From NCBI GenBank assembly GCA_022825265.1, contig JAJDXE010000016.1, positions 1 to 46,384 on the forward strand: DNA of 46,384 bases, written 5' to 3'. The translations under genes and the position numbers were made by a program. This DNA is from Dehalococcoidia bacterium (GTDB lineage Bacteria; Chloroflexota; Dehalococcoidia; Bin125). Under the pieces are notes generated by a model. That model did not search any database. It was given only the letters and a program-made list of their open reading frames with translations, and was not told the DNA's origin. Below are positions 9,462-18,509 of this stretch, piece by piece; within the stretch, counting starts at the first letter, position 1; every line of letters begins with the position of its first letter.

Positions 9462-10464
9462 CGCCGCGAACTCGCAGGTACGACTTCAGTTCGCGAATCT
9501 CCTGCTCTAACTCCTCGATCTGACGTCGGCGAATTTGTTCCTGCAGTGCGACGAAGCGGTCCTGTTCCTGCGCCGATTGGGTCGACACGCTCTCGATCTT
9601 GTCACCAAGCGATGCAACAGCGCGCTCTCGGCGCGCGTCGCGCCCTCGTAGCTGCTCTCCAACTCGCTCGATGTTGCCAATGCGTTCTTCCAGTGCTTCG
9701 AACCCTCGCTGCACCGAAGCGACAATCGCCTTGGAGGCATCCATCGCCTGCAACGACTCCTCCACCCGGCCTCGCAGTGCTTCCACGTTGTTGCGCAGAT
9801 CGTCCCATTGCTCAGCCGTTTCCTGCACTCGACGCAAATTCTGATAGGAGAGATCGACCCGCTCTGTTAGACCGAAGAGGTTACGTTCCAGAGCCTCGAG
9901 CCGGGTCTCCAGCGCGCTCTCTTCGCTTGACGCTCGCCGCAGACCATCGGCGTTAGCTGCGATCCTTGCGCCAAGCGCGACCTGACCGTTTTCCAATTGC
10001 GACAGCCGATGCGCGATCTCTCCGCCCTCGTTGTTGACTCGTCTGATCGCATCGTCGAACACTGCGAGGCGTTCCCGAAGATCGTTGAGCGCCTTCTCAC
10101 TTGACTGCAAGCGCCGATTGGCATCGTTGCCTGCTTCGCGCTGACCATCGACCTCTTGGCGCAACTGGCGAATCGATGCTTCCGCCAGTTCCTTGTTTTC
10201 GTCCAGATCACCACCGAAGCGGTTCACTCGTTCGCGCAGCGCCTGCATTTCTTCCAACTGCCGCATCGCCGAGGCGACCTCGGCGGCCAACGAGATCGCC
10301 TTTCCCTCCATGTCGCGCATTCGCTGGTCGAGGGTGTTCAGTTCACGTTCGTCGCGAACATGCGACTGCGACAGCTCAGCGGTCCGATTCCGTAGTCCGG
10401 CGATCGACTCTTCGAGCCGCAACCAGCGAGTGTCGGCGCCTTCGATTGGATCAGTCGTTGTCAC
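9454..10464 (-). CDS. Coiled-coil protein of unknown function
   Basis: About 336 aa, almost entirely predicted coiled coil: long runs of charged and Leu/Ala heptads (repeats such as [18 protein letters not shown]) from about residue 15 to the end. I see no signal peptide, membrane segment or catalytic motif. GTG at 10464 has GAGG six nt upstream; an ATG at 10470 is an alternative. It overlaps hom by 14 bp and thrC by 8 bp, so it is co-translated with two threonine enzymes, but nothing in it suggests a metabolic role. It could be a structural or scaffold protein. Function not recognised. Confidence 0.8.
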   Translation of the reverse strand: MTTTDPIEGADTRWLRLEESIAGLRNRTAELSQSHVRDERELNTLDQRMRDMEGKAISLAAEVASAMRQLEEMQALRERVNRFGGDLDENKELAEASIRQLRQEVDGQREAGNDANRRLQSSEKALNDLRERLAVFDDAIRRVNNEGGEIAHRLSQLENGQVALGARIAANADGLRRASSEESALETRLEALERNLFGLTERVDLSYQNLRRVQETAEQWDDLRNNVEALRGRVEESLQAMDASKAIVASVQRGFEALEERIGNIERVGEQLRGRDARRERAVASLGDKIESVSTQSAQEQDRFVALQEQIRRRQIEELEQEIRELKSYLRVRGDG

Positions 10465-11758
10465 AGCCATCCTCGATCCGCAGCCGCACACCCAGCTCAA
10501 TCACTGAATCGGAGCGTTGCAGGCGGTCCAGCACACGATCGATTGCACCATCGCTACAAGCGTGCGTCGTCACGATCAGATCTGCCGACTGACTTTGCTC
10601 TGGATGCGGAGTCTGCAGCACTGACGCAATGCTCACGCCTTCGGCAGCAAACACCGCCCCCAATTCTGCCAGCACGCCCGCGCGATCGGGGACCTCCAGG
10701 CGTAGATAAGTACGTACGCATATGTCTGCAAGCGACGCGAACACGGGCGATTGGTCGATCGGAGGCAAGGGCCGAGCGGACTGCCTGGATGCCAGTCGAC
10801 CAGCGACTTCGAGAATGTCGGCGACCACCGCGCTCGAGGTCGCTCCTGCGCCAGCGCCAGGGCCTTCCAGTACGACCGAACCGATCAGATCGCCTGAAAC
10901 CGCTACTGCATTCAGGACACCTTCGACCCCGGCCATCGGGTCCTCTGTTGGAACCAGCGTCGGATGCACTCGCAAATCAAGACCCATCGGAGTTTGCCGC
11001 GCGGTCGCCAGCATGCGGATCGTGTAGCCGAGATCTCGCGCATGCGCAAAGTCCCGCGCCGTCAGCGTGCGAATCCCGTCGCGATGCACGTCTCCTGGCC
11101 CGACCTGTGAGTGAAAAGCGAGCGACGCGAGGATCGCCAACTTGTAGGCCGCGTCGATCCCGTCCACATCACTCGTCGGGTCGGCCTCGGCGTAGCCAAG
11201 GCGCTGAGCTTCTGCCAGGGCATCGTCGTAGCTCATCCCGTCGCGGGACATCGCCGTGATCATGTAGTTCGTTGTGCCGTTGATGATCGCGCGAATCGAC
11301 GATACGTCATTCGCCTGTAAGTCGCGCTGTAACACCCCAATGATCGGAATCCCACCGCCGACGCTTGCCTCGTACCTCAACTCTGCCGCGCGCGCCTCCG
11401 CCAGATCCAGGAGCGTCGGTCCCCGCTTTGCCATCACCTCCTTGTTGGCGGTCACCACCGACTTGCCAGCCGACAGCGCCGCCTCGATACAGTCAGCGGC
11501 CGGCTCCTCGCCACCCATGAGTTCGACGACGATGTCGACGTCGTCGCGTGTCGAAATGCCCATCGGATCGTCGGAGATCGCCAGTCCGCTGGACTCCAGG
11601 TCAGCTCGTGCAGCGACGTTTCGCACGGCTGCCGCCCGAATCTCGAGTTGCCGCCCGCAACGCGCTTGATAGGCCTGAGCATTGGACTGCAACGCTTCAA
11701 GGACGCCTCGTCCGACGACGCCCAGCCCGAGCAACCCGATTCCCAGCGACTCACCCAT
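10451..11758 (-). CDS. hom: Homoserine dehydrogenase
   Basis: 435 aa. Reduces aspartate semialdehyde to homoserine. N-terminal nucleotide-binding GLLGLGVVGRGV, catalytic-domain motifs VVTANKE, INGTTNYM and GYAEADPTSDVDGIDA, and a C-terminal ACT domain (PDRAGVLAELGAVF) that probably senses threonine. The ATG overlaps the rpsR stop (TGATG), so translation may be coupled to a ribosomal protein gene. It stands before the coiled-coil gene and thrC. Confidence 0.96.
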   Translation of the reverse strand: MGESLGIGLLGLGVVGRGVLEALQSNAQAYQARCGRQLEIRAAAVRNVAARADLESSGLAISDDPMGISTRDDVDIVVELMGGEEPAADCIEAALSAGKSVVTANKEVMAKRGPTLLDLAEARAAELRYEASVGGGIPIIGVLQRDLQANDVSSIRAIINGTTNYMITAMSRDGMSYDDALAEAQRLGYAEADPTSDVDGIDAAYKLAILASLAFHSQVGPGDVHRDGIRTLTARDFAHARDLGYTIRMLATARQTPMGLDLRVHPTLVPTEDPMAGVEGVLNAVAVSGDLIGSVVLEGPGAGAGATSSAVVADILEVAGRLASRQSARPLPPIDQSPVFASLADICVRTYLRLEVPDRAGVLAELGAVFAAEGVSIASVLQTPHPEQSQSADLIVTTHACSDGAIDRVLDRLQRSDSVIELGVRLRIEDGCDND

Positions 11759-12420
11759 CAGGCGTCAGGTTCCTCGTTCTGCTCCGAGACCGGCGCTTCC
11801 GAGACCTCAGCCTCTGCTGGAGCCGGCTCAGCGGACGAATCCTCGACTGGTGCAATGTCGGCCGGCGCAGCTTCGACTGGCGCGACCTCGACTGGCGCAG
11901 CTTCGGCTGGCGCAGCTTCGACTGGCGTAGTCGCGACTGGTTGGGCCTCGGCCGCTGGAGCGTCAACCTCAGCGCCGCCCTCCGCAGGATCTGATGGTGG
12001 CGCATCGTCCAGTTCGGCTCGCATAGCGCGCTGCGCCATCCGAGTCACCATGCGGAAGCGCGATGTCTGTCGCATGTGCTCAGCTGTGTAGGGCAGCAGT
12101 GCCACCTGGCGCGCGCGCTTGATCTCTCGGGCGATCTTGCGCTGATCCTTGGCGGTCAGGCCCGTCTTGCGCCTTGGCTCGATCCGACCGCGGTCGGAGA
12201 TCAGTTTCCTTAGCCGATCGACATCCTTGTAGTCGATCGTCTTCACTTCTTGCGGGGTAAAGACCGGCGCGCGGCGACGTCGGCCGCGCCGCCGCGTGCG
12301 CTCGATCATTTGCGGCAGCCGTTCGCCCGATTCGGGCGCCGGTGTGATCCGCGGCGTTGGCGTCGGCGCAGGAGTGGGAGCCGGCGCCGCCTCGATCGCT
12401 GGTTCTGATTCAGTCGTCAT
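11758..12420 (-). CDS. rpsR: 30S ribosomal protein S18 with long terminal extensions
   Basis: 220 aa, against about 75-95 for ordinary S18. The S18 core lies roughly at residues 55-115 ([20 protein letters not shown], then [20 protein letters not shown] and LLPYT). The N-terminal 35 residues are Ala/Pro/Thr-rich. The C-terminal 105 or so are acidic and Ala/Pro/Val-rich with repeated APVEAAP-type units, encoded by a 15-bp tandem repeat. ATG at 12420 has GGAG eight nt upstream. It follows rpsF and ssb in the conserved order. The tail probably lies outside the folded ribosome core. Confidence 0.93.
   Translation of the reverse strand: MTTESEPAIEAAPAPTPAPTPTPRITPAPESGERLPQMIERTRRRGRRRRAPVFTPQEVKTIDYKDVDRLRKLISDRGRIEPRRKTGLTAKDQRKIAREIKRARQVALLPYTAEHMRQTSRFRMVTRMAQRAMRAELDDAPPSDPAEGGAEVDAPAAEAQPVATTPVEAAPAEAAPVEVAPVEAAPADIAPVEDSSAEPAPAEAEVSEAPVSEQNEEPDA
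11841..11945. repeat. 15-bp tandem repeat in the rpsR tail
   Basis: About seven degenerate copies of a 15-bp unit close to CTTCGACTGGCGCAG (plus-strand reading) run head to tail inside rpsR. As the unit is a multiple of three, each copy encodes a five-residue block such as PVEAA or PAEAA, and copy-number change would leave the frame intact. Confidence 0.85.
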
Positions 12421-12464
12421 CAATCGTTCTCCACAGACTCCGCAAACGAATGCGTGCTTACTGC

Positions 12465-12893
12465 TTACTCAAACGGCAGGTCGCCCGCGTCTGGGCCACC
12501 GCCGAAATCACTCGGTGCATCTTGCCAGTTGCCTCCACCGCCGGCAGGGTCGCCACTGCTTCCGCGCCCGCCGAGGAACTGGATGTCGTTCGCCACCACT
12601 TCCGTGGTGTAGCGATTGTTCCCCTCCCGATCTTGCCATTGCCTTGTCTGCAGCCGGCCTTCCACGTACACCGGTCGGCCCTTGCTCAGGTACTGACCAA
12701 CTAACTCCGCCAACCGCTGCCAGGCAACGATCGTGACCCACTCGGTCACTTCCTGACGCTGTCCTTCTCGATCTGTGTACGTGCGACTGCATGCGATGCG
12801 AAAGTTCGCGACCGCCGCTCCGTTTGCGGTAAAGCGCAGCTCTGGATCAGCTCCCAGATTGCCGATCAGCATTACTTTGTTCAGTCCAGCCAT
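12465..12893 (-). CDS. ssb: Single-stranded DNA-binding protein
   Basis: 142 aa. N-terminal OB fold ([18 protein letters not shown], then [22 protein letters not shown] and [11 protein letters not shown]), a short Gly-rich linker and the acidic C-terminal tip DAGDLPFE that binds partner proteins. It lies between rpsF (31 bp) and rpsR (44 bp), the usual bacterial arrangement. The linker is shorter than in many SSBs. Confidence 0.97.
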   Translation of the reverse strand: MAGLNKVMLIGNLGADPELRFTANGAAVANFRIACSRTYTDREGQRQEVTEWVTIVAWQRLAELVGQYLSKGRPVYVEGRLQTRQWQDREGNNRYTTEVVANDIQFLGGRGSSGDPAGGGGNWQDAPSDFGGGPDAGDLPFE

Positions 12894-12924
12894 CAGACTT
12901 CTCCCACGATGTTAGGTGCGCAGG

Positions 12925-13218
12925 CTAGTGGTCTCGGCGCACGATCAGATGGCGAAGCACCTGCTCATCGATCAACAGCGACTGCTCCAGCTCGTCGCGA
13001 TGCGATTCCGAGCCGCCTTCGTAGTGAGCAATCAGGTAATGGCCCTCGAATGACTGCTTGATCGGGTAAGCCAGTCGACGCCGCCCCCAATCGATCACTT
13101 CAGTCACATCGTTGCCGAAGTCGGTCAACGTACCGCGCAGATGCGCCATCCGCTCTTCGATTTGCTCACCGACGATGTCGGGATGCAGGACCACCATGAT
13201 TTCGTATTCAGTCGCCAC
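12925..13218 (-). CDS. rpsF: 30S ribosomal protein S6
   Basis: 97 aa; pairs with S18 in the 30S platform. Start is GTG at 13218, reading (M)ATEYEIMVVLHPD, with GGAG six nt upstream; the frame upstream of this is open but unrelated. The segment WGRRRLAYPIKQSFEGHYL is typical of S6. It lacks the long acidic tail of E. coli S6. It lies 31 bp after glyA and 31 bp before ssb. Confidence 0.95.
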   Translation of the reverse strand: MATEYEIMVVLHPDIVGEQIEERMAHLRGTLTDFGNDVTEVIDWGRRRLAYPIKQSFEGHYLIAHYEGGSESHRDELEQSLLIDEQVLRHLIVRRDH

Positions 13219-13249
13219 CGATCGCTCCTCTGGTCGGACCCATGTCCGT
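13219..13249 (-). promoter_or_regulatory. Short hairpin in the rpsF leader
   Basis: Between the glyA stop and the rpsF GTG, transcript GGAC-AUGG-GUCC can form a four-pair hairpin (13247-13236) directly followed by GACC, so a CCGA stretch is exposed. It faintly recalls the S6:S18 autoregulatory motif with conserved CCG, but it is small and could be chance. Confidence 0.2.
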
Positions 13250-14521
<1,272 letters not shown>

Positions 14522-14609
14522 CTCGCACCCATTCGCGTTCTGGAGACCCGAGCCAGTCGGGCCGCCGCCTGGTCAGACGCCGGGCAGCACACGAACCACA
14601 GTCGATCCC

Positions 14610-14640
14610 AGCTTACACGCGGTCAAGAATCGCAAGTCAA
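14610..14640 (-). promoter_or_regulatory. Candidate promoter of the glyA operon
   Basis: TTGACT (14640-14635) overlaps the stop codon of the upstream gene and is followed by TAAGCT (14615-14610) at 19 bp, or TGTAAG at 17 bp. It lies about 90 bp before the glyA ATG. The -35 is good, the -10 moderate. Prediction only. Confidence 0.4.
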
Positions 14641-15734
14641 CCAGACAACTCTCGCCGTGTCCAGGCCTGATCGATCCCCGCCAACATCCCACCCGCCACG
14701 AGAGAGTGCCCGCCAGTCAACACCTGATGGGGTCCAATGCCCTGGACCAGCTCCTTCAGCGGCTCATGGGAAATCGCATCCCATCGTCCCAAATCGGCCC
14801 AGAACCGATCGCTTCGACTGAGATTCCAATCCAGGTGTGAGAAGAAGGGTCGTGTGTCCCAGATCATTGAGTCAGACATTTCGCTCAACATCGTCATGAA
14901 ATTTTCAGCGCCGCAGGACTCATACAAGGCCGCCAGCATTGACCGCCCTTGTGTCTCGCGCATCCTAAGTCCGCGCTCCTCTGACAACACCCGCACCCTG
15001 CACGAGGTATCCCGATCGACCACAGCCCAATCGGAACCGCTGATTCGCCCCGCGATCATGAGCTCCGCATCTCGCTTCGTCATGACGTCGAAGACCTCTT
15101 CAACTCCTCTTTCGGCTGGGAGTAGCAGACCGGCCCACTCTTCTAGCACTGCCGCCAGGTATGAGCCGATCTGGAGCGATCCGACTTTCGCGCAGGCAGC
15201 GAGCACTGTCAGATCAGTCGGAGTATCAAGATCGAGTAGAGACCGTGCGGAGCGCTCAAACTGCTCGACCTCAACGGTGTTCTCGTCTCGTATCCGCAGC
15301 GCGAAGCGATTGTCGACTTCCTCTCCCTCAATGCTTGAGAGCATCCGGCCACTCGGTACGCCAAGCCAATCGCAAGAGAACATCCGATTTGAGACAGCCC
15401 GTCCGTTCTGCAGGATCGCCAGCACTCCTGCCCAGTCGTCTCTGCTCATGGCCGGCATCCCGCTGCCCGCATAGCAGACTGCAGCCTCAGCATTCGAAGC
15501 GGCCTCGGCGACAATGTCGCCGATCGCTCTGTTGGGATGTGTCGGTTCGACGGCCACTCCGTCCAATTCGACCGTCGAGAACACCCTGACTCGCTGGAAC
15601 CCCGCTTCGAGCGCCAGTGTTGCGGTATCACAAACGACGGCCGCGCGAGCCTCATCGACCATGCGCACAACATCGCTGTCATCGCTGAATGGCCTGTAAC
15701 AGAGCCAAAACTCCGACTTTCCAATCGAGGTCAT
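14637..15734 (-). CDS. Unrecognised protein with a faint nucleotidyltransferase-like N-terminal half
   Basis: 365 aa, starting at ATG 15734 one nucleotide after the comF stop. The N-terminal 210 residues show a pattern seen in MobA/CofC-type nucleotidyltransferases, with hydrophobic strands, a Met-rich loop (AGSGMPAMSRDDW) and LDLDTPTDLTVL, close to the DIDTPEDL motif of that fold. I do not see the Gly-rich LAGGxGxRxG loop at the N terminus, so activity is doubtful. The C-terminal half is soluble, with PLKELVQG and TGGHSLVAGGM near the end. Substrate and pathway unknown. Nearest neighbours are comF and, downstream, glyA. Confidence 0.75.
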   Translation of the reverse strand: MTSIGKSEFWLCYRPFSDDSDVVRMVDEARAAVVCDTATLALEAGFQRVRVFSTVELDGVAVEPTHPNRAIGDIVAEAASNAEAAVCYAGSGMPAMSRDDWAGVLAILQNGRAVSNRMFSCDWLGVPSGRMLSSIEGEEVDNRFALRIRDENTVEVEQFERSARSLLDLDTPTDLTVLAACAKVGSLQIGSYLAAVLEEWAGLLLPAERGVEEVFDVMTKRDAELMIAGRISGSDWAVVDRDTSCRVRVLSEERGLRMRETQGRSMLAALYESCGAENFMTMLSEMSDSMIWDTRPFFSHLDWNLSRSDRFWADLGRWDAISHEPLKELVQGIGPHQVLTGGHSLVAGGMLAGIDQAWTRRELSG

Positions 15735-15735
15735 T

Positions 15736-16449
15736 TCAATCCGCTCGTGCCACCGTCCACGCATCAACCACAGTCGCGCCGGCGGCCAGCAAGGTCCGCG
15801 CCGCTTCCGCCAGGGTCGCCATCGTCGTTGAGACATCGTCAATCAACAGGACGCCTCGACCGGACACCCGGGCCTGGTCAGCCGCAAACGCGCCCGCCAC
15901 GATGCGAGGCCGCTCCGATCGCGATCGTGCCTGCGCCTGTCTCGGACCCCACCAACCGCGCCGTCTCAGCGCTCGTGGATCCATATCTGATCTGCTCCGC
16001 TCAGACACGGCGTGCGCCAGATGCTCAGCCTGATTCCCGCCGCGTCGACGTTTCCGCAACAGTGGAATCGGTACCGGCACGATGAGATCGACATCAGGCG
16101 CCGGGCGAATCTCGCCCGCCATGCCGACCATCAGGCGAGCCAAGTCCGTCACGCCGCGATGTTTCAGGGCAAGCACCGCGGCGCGAGCTGGACCGTCGTA
16201 GACAAAGCCTGAGCGCAACTCACGAACGGCCAATGGCTTGGAGATACAGTCAGGGCAGACAGGCTCTTCCGACGGCAACCAGCAGTGCCGACAGCGCTTG
16301 CCGTCTGCACGCCGCATCAGGTCGCGACAAGGCCGGCAAATGAGCTCCCCGGCCGCGCCGCACGACGCGCAATGAGGCGGCAGCGCGACTTCGGCGAGCG
16401 CCTCGACGGCGTCCAGCATTGCCCCGACCGGCCGATAGACTGACTTCAT
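15736..16449 (-). CDS. comF: ComF-family phosphoribosyltransferase-like protein
   Basis: About 237 aa. An N-terminal zinc ribbon has four cysteine pairs (CASCG, CRPC, CRHC, CPDC at roughly residues 27-73), followed by a PRTase domain with GGNQAEHLAHA and the PRPP-loop segment VLLIDDVSTTMATL. ComF proteins take part in DNA uptake or restart of single-stranded DNA. The loop has TTM where the family usually has TTG. ATG 16449 shares its bases with the divergent moaD-moaE start; an internal ATG at 16419 is an alternative. Confidence 0.85.
   Translation of the reverse strand: MKSVYRPVGAMLDAVEALAEVALPPHCASCGAAGELICRPCRDLMRRADGKRCRHCWLPSEEPVCPDCISKPLAVRELRSGFVYDGPARAAVLALKHRGVTDLARLMVGMAGEIRPAPDVDLIVPVPIPLLRKRRRGGNQAEHLAHAVSERSRSDMDPRALRRRGWWGPRQAQARSRSERPRIVAGAFAADQARVSGRGVLLIDDVSTTMATLAEAARTLLAAGATVVDAWTVARAD
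16436..16441 (+). promoter_or_regulatory. -10-like hexamer for a leaderless moaD-moaE transcript
   Basis: TAGACT ends 6 nt before the ATG at 16448, the spacing of a -10 element when transcription starts at or next to the start codon. No Shine-Dalgarno is visible. No clear -35. Confidence 0.4.
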
Positions 16450-17149
16450 GCGCCTCACCGTACAACTCTTCGCCAACCTCGCCGAGACCTGCGGCGCGCG
16501 CCAGGTTGAACTGTGCGACCTGCCCCAGCCGCTCACCGCTTCGCTCGTGATGGACGCCTTCGTCGACCGTTTTCCTCAGCTCGACGGCATGCGCGATTCG
16601 ATCATGTTCGCGGTCAACGCTGAGTACGTCTCTGCCGACCATCCCGTGACCTCTTGTGACGAGGTCGCGCTGATTCCGCCGGTCAGCGGGGGCTCGGATG
16701 ACGATTTCTTCAAAATCACGCACGAAATTCTAGATCCGACCACGCTCCACAACCTGGTGCTCTCGCCGCAAGCTGGGGCGGTCTCGCTGTTCGTCGGCGT
16801 CGTCCGAGACAACAACCTCGGGCGCGATGTCGACTTCCTCGAGTACGACGCCTACCCGGCCATGGCGACCAAGGTGATGCGGCAGATTGCAGACGAGATC
16901 CGCGATCGCTGGGACGTGCTCGATATCGCCATGCACCATCGGATCGGACGCCTTGAGATCGGGGAAGCCTCGGTCGCCGTCGCGGTTGCTTCCGCCCATC
17001 GGGCCGAGGGGATCGAAGCATGCCACTACGGCATCGACCGGCTCAAGGCCATCGTCCCGATCTGGAAGAAAGAAGTCTGGGCCGACGGCGAGGAGTGGAT
17101 CGAAGGCTCGCTCAGCCCCGCCGCTGAGGTCGACGTTTCTGCCGACTGA
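16448..17149 (+). CDS. moaX: MoaD-MoaE fusion, molybdopterin synthase
   Basis: 233 aa. Residues 1-82 are a ubiquitin-like MoaD domain ending in VALIPPVSGG; residues 88-233 are MoaE, with the catalytic KAIVPIWKKE and AHHR/ASAHRAEGIEAC-type segments. Molybdopterin synthase inserts two sulphurs into precursor Z using a thiocarboxylate on the MoaD C-terminal glycine. In the fusion that GlyGly (81-82) is internal, so cleavage is expected, as known for mycobacterial MoaX. No other molybdenum cofactor gene is nearby. The 3' end overlaps the convergent DnaC-like gene by 38 bp. Confidence 0.93.
   Translation: MRLTVQLFANLAETCGARQVELCDLPQPLTASLVMDAFVDRFPQLDGMRDSIMFAVNAEYVSADHPVTSCDEVALIPPVSGGSDDDFFKITHEILDPTTLHNLVLSPQAGAVSLFVGVVRDNNLGRDVDFLEYDAYPAMATKVMRQIADEIRDRWDVLDIAMHHRIGRLEIGEASVAVAVASAHRAEGIEACHYGIDRLKAIVPIWKKEVWADGEEWIEGSLSPAAEVDVSAD
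16455..16462 (-). promoter_or_regulatory. -10-like hexamer for comF inside moaD-moaE
   Basis: On the minus strand TACGGT is followed by GAGGCGC (7 nt) and the comF ATG at 16449. It lies within the first codons of the divergent moaD-moaE gene. GAGG in the spacer might also serve as a weak Shine-Dalgarno. Confidence 0.3.
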
Positions 17150-18509
17150 CCACCATCGCCGGCTGATCCGTCCGATAGTCCTTGGCTTTGACATGCAACA
17201 CCGTGCCGCGTTGACTATCCAAAAGCCGCGACGCCAGCCGCGGGTCAAGGCTCTCGGGAGCCACATTTGTCGTGATCAGTGTCGGCGCTCGACGCAGATA
17301 TCGCGACGCGCAGAGTTGATAGAGCTTCTCGTTGGCCCACTCTGTCGCCTGATGAGCGCCAAGATCGTCGAGCACAAGAACATCCACATCCTTGAGCGAA
17401 GCAAACGTCGCCTCAAAGGACGCCTCACCCTCGTCGCGATAAGAGGCACGCAGCCCGTCCAATAGCTCGGGCACGACGGCAAAGCAGACGCGGTCGCCAA
17501 CCGCCAACCGGTCGTTGGCCGCAGCAGCCGCAAGATGCGTCTTGCCCACGCCTGTGCCGCCGATCAGAGTCAGCCATCCTGCCGGTTGCTCCGCCCACTC
17601 CACGACTGCTGCCTTCGCTCTCGGTAGGTTCTCCGCGTCTCCGCGACCGCCAAGTCCCTGTTCGCGAAAACTGTCAAAGGTGTACTGCGAAAGCACGTCC
17701 TCTGTCATGCCGCCAAACTCCCGATACAGCGCTCCGGATGCTGTCCCGCCAAGCTCCAATCGCTCTACATCCAGCGTCAGAAACGACTGCAGGCCGATCG
17801 CCGACAGATCTGCCGACTCTGCGACCTTCACCGTCCGACGCCCGCTGTTTCGGCGGTGGTTCAGCAACTGAAACAGCTTCTCGCGTGCCCAGTCGGTCGG
17901 CGAGATGCAGTCCAAATCGTCCAGAATCAGGAACGGCGCGTCGCGCACATGCTCGAACAACAGCGCGTAGGAAAAGTCGCCTCCCTTCGACGCGTTCATG
18001 GCCGCCCGCAGCCGATCCAGGAGATCTGCGGCCACGAAGTAGAGCGCTGTTCGCCCCTTTGCAATCCGCCGATTGGCCATTTCGGCCGACAGACGCGTAC
18101 GACCCGATCCGGCCTTACCGGTAATCAACAGCCAGCCTGGCTCATCATCTGCCGCATCGGCGAACGCGCACGCCGATGCGGCCGGCTCGCGAGAAGCTTC
18201 TTCCTCCGTCAACCTCGCATCCGAGAGGGGGCCCAGATTGCTCAACCGCTGTAACCGAGCGGCGGTCAACGCCTCCTGTTCGGCCCGCTGACACTCGCAC
18301 GGCTGCACTCGGCCGAAGTCAGGATCACCGACCGGCTTCGACACCCGCACATATCCCGCCCCACCACAGATCTCGCAGTCGGCCGAGCCTTCATCCGACC
18401 ACAGTGATTCATCGCGCGTGAGCCCTTCGCCGTCACTCGCGGAAGAGGTGTCGGTAGCGCGATGTCTCAAATCCGCCAGCAGCCGGCCGAGCGGTTGCAT
18501 CTCCTTCAT
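17112..18509 (-). CDS. Tandem AAA+ DnaC/IstB-like helicase loader
   Basis: 465 aa with two DnaC-like ATPase modules. A cysteine cluster (C45, C48, C71, C73) forms an N-terminal zinc element. Module 1 has a Walker A-like GKAGSGRT (131-138) in which arginine replaces the essential lysine, and Walker B FLILDD (193-198). Module 2 has an intact GGTGVGKT (317-324), Walker B VLVLDD, sensor ITTN and a basic DPRLASRLLD region. Both modules share the surrounding sequence, so they arose by internal duplication. ATG 18509 was chosen for AGGAGGG five nt upstream. Likely loads the DnaB encoded two genes upstream. Confidence 0.85.
   Translation of the reverse strand: MKEMQPLGRLLADLRHRATDTSSASDGEGLTRDESLWSDEGSADCEICGGAGYVRVSKPVGDPDFGRVQPCECQRAEQEALTAARLQRLSNLGPLSDARLTEEEASREPAASACAFADAADDEPGWLLITGKAGSGRTRLSAEMANRRIAKGRTALYFVAADLLDRLRAAMNASKGGDFSYALLFEHVRDAPFLILDDLDCISPTDWAREKLFQLLNHRRNSGRRTVKVAESADLSAIGLQSFLTLDVERLELGGTASGALYREFGGMTEDVLSQYTFDSFREQGLGGRGDAENLPRAKAAVVEWAEQPAGWLTLIGGTGVGKTHLAAAAANDRLAVGDRVCFAVVPELLDGLRASYRDEGEASFEATFASLKDVDVLVLDDLGAHQATEWANEKLYQLCASRYLRRAPTLITTNVAPESLDPRLASRLLDSQRGTVLHVKAKDYRTDQPAMVVSRQKRRPQRRG

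Noticed and set aside
14522..14636. Glycine riboswitch before glyA
   Set aside because: The 115-bp spacer is short and lacks the conserved tandem aptamer elements.
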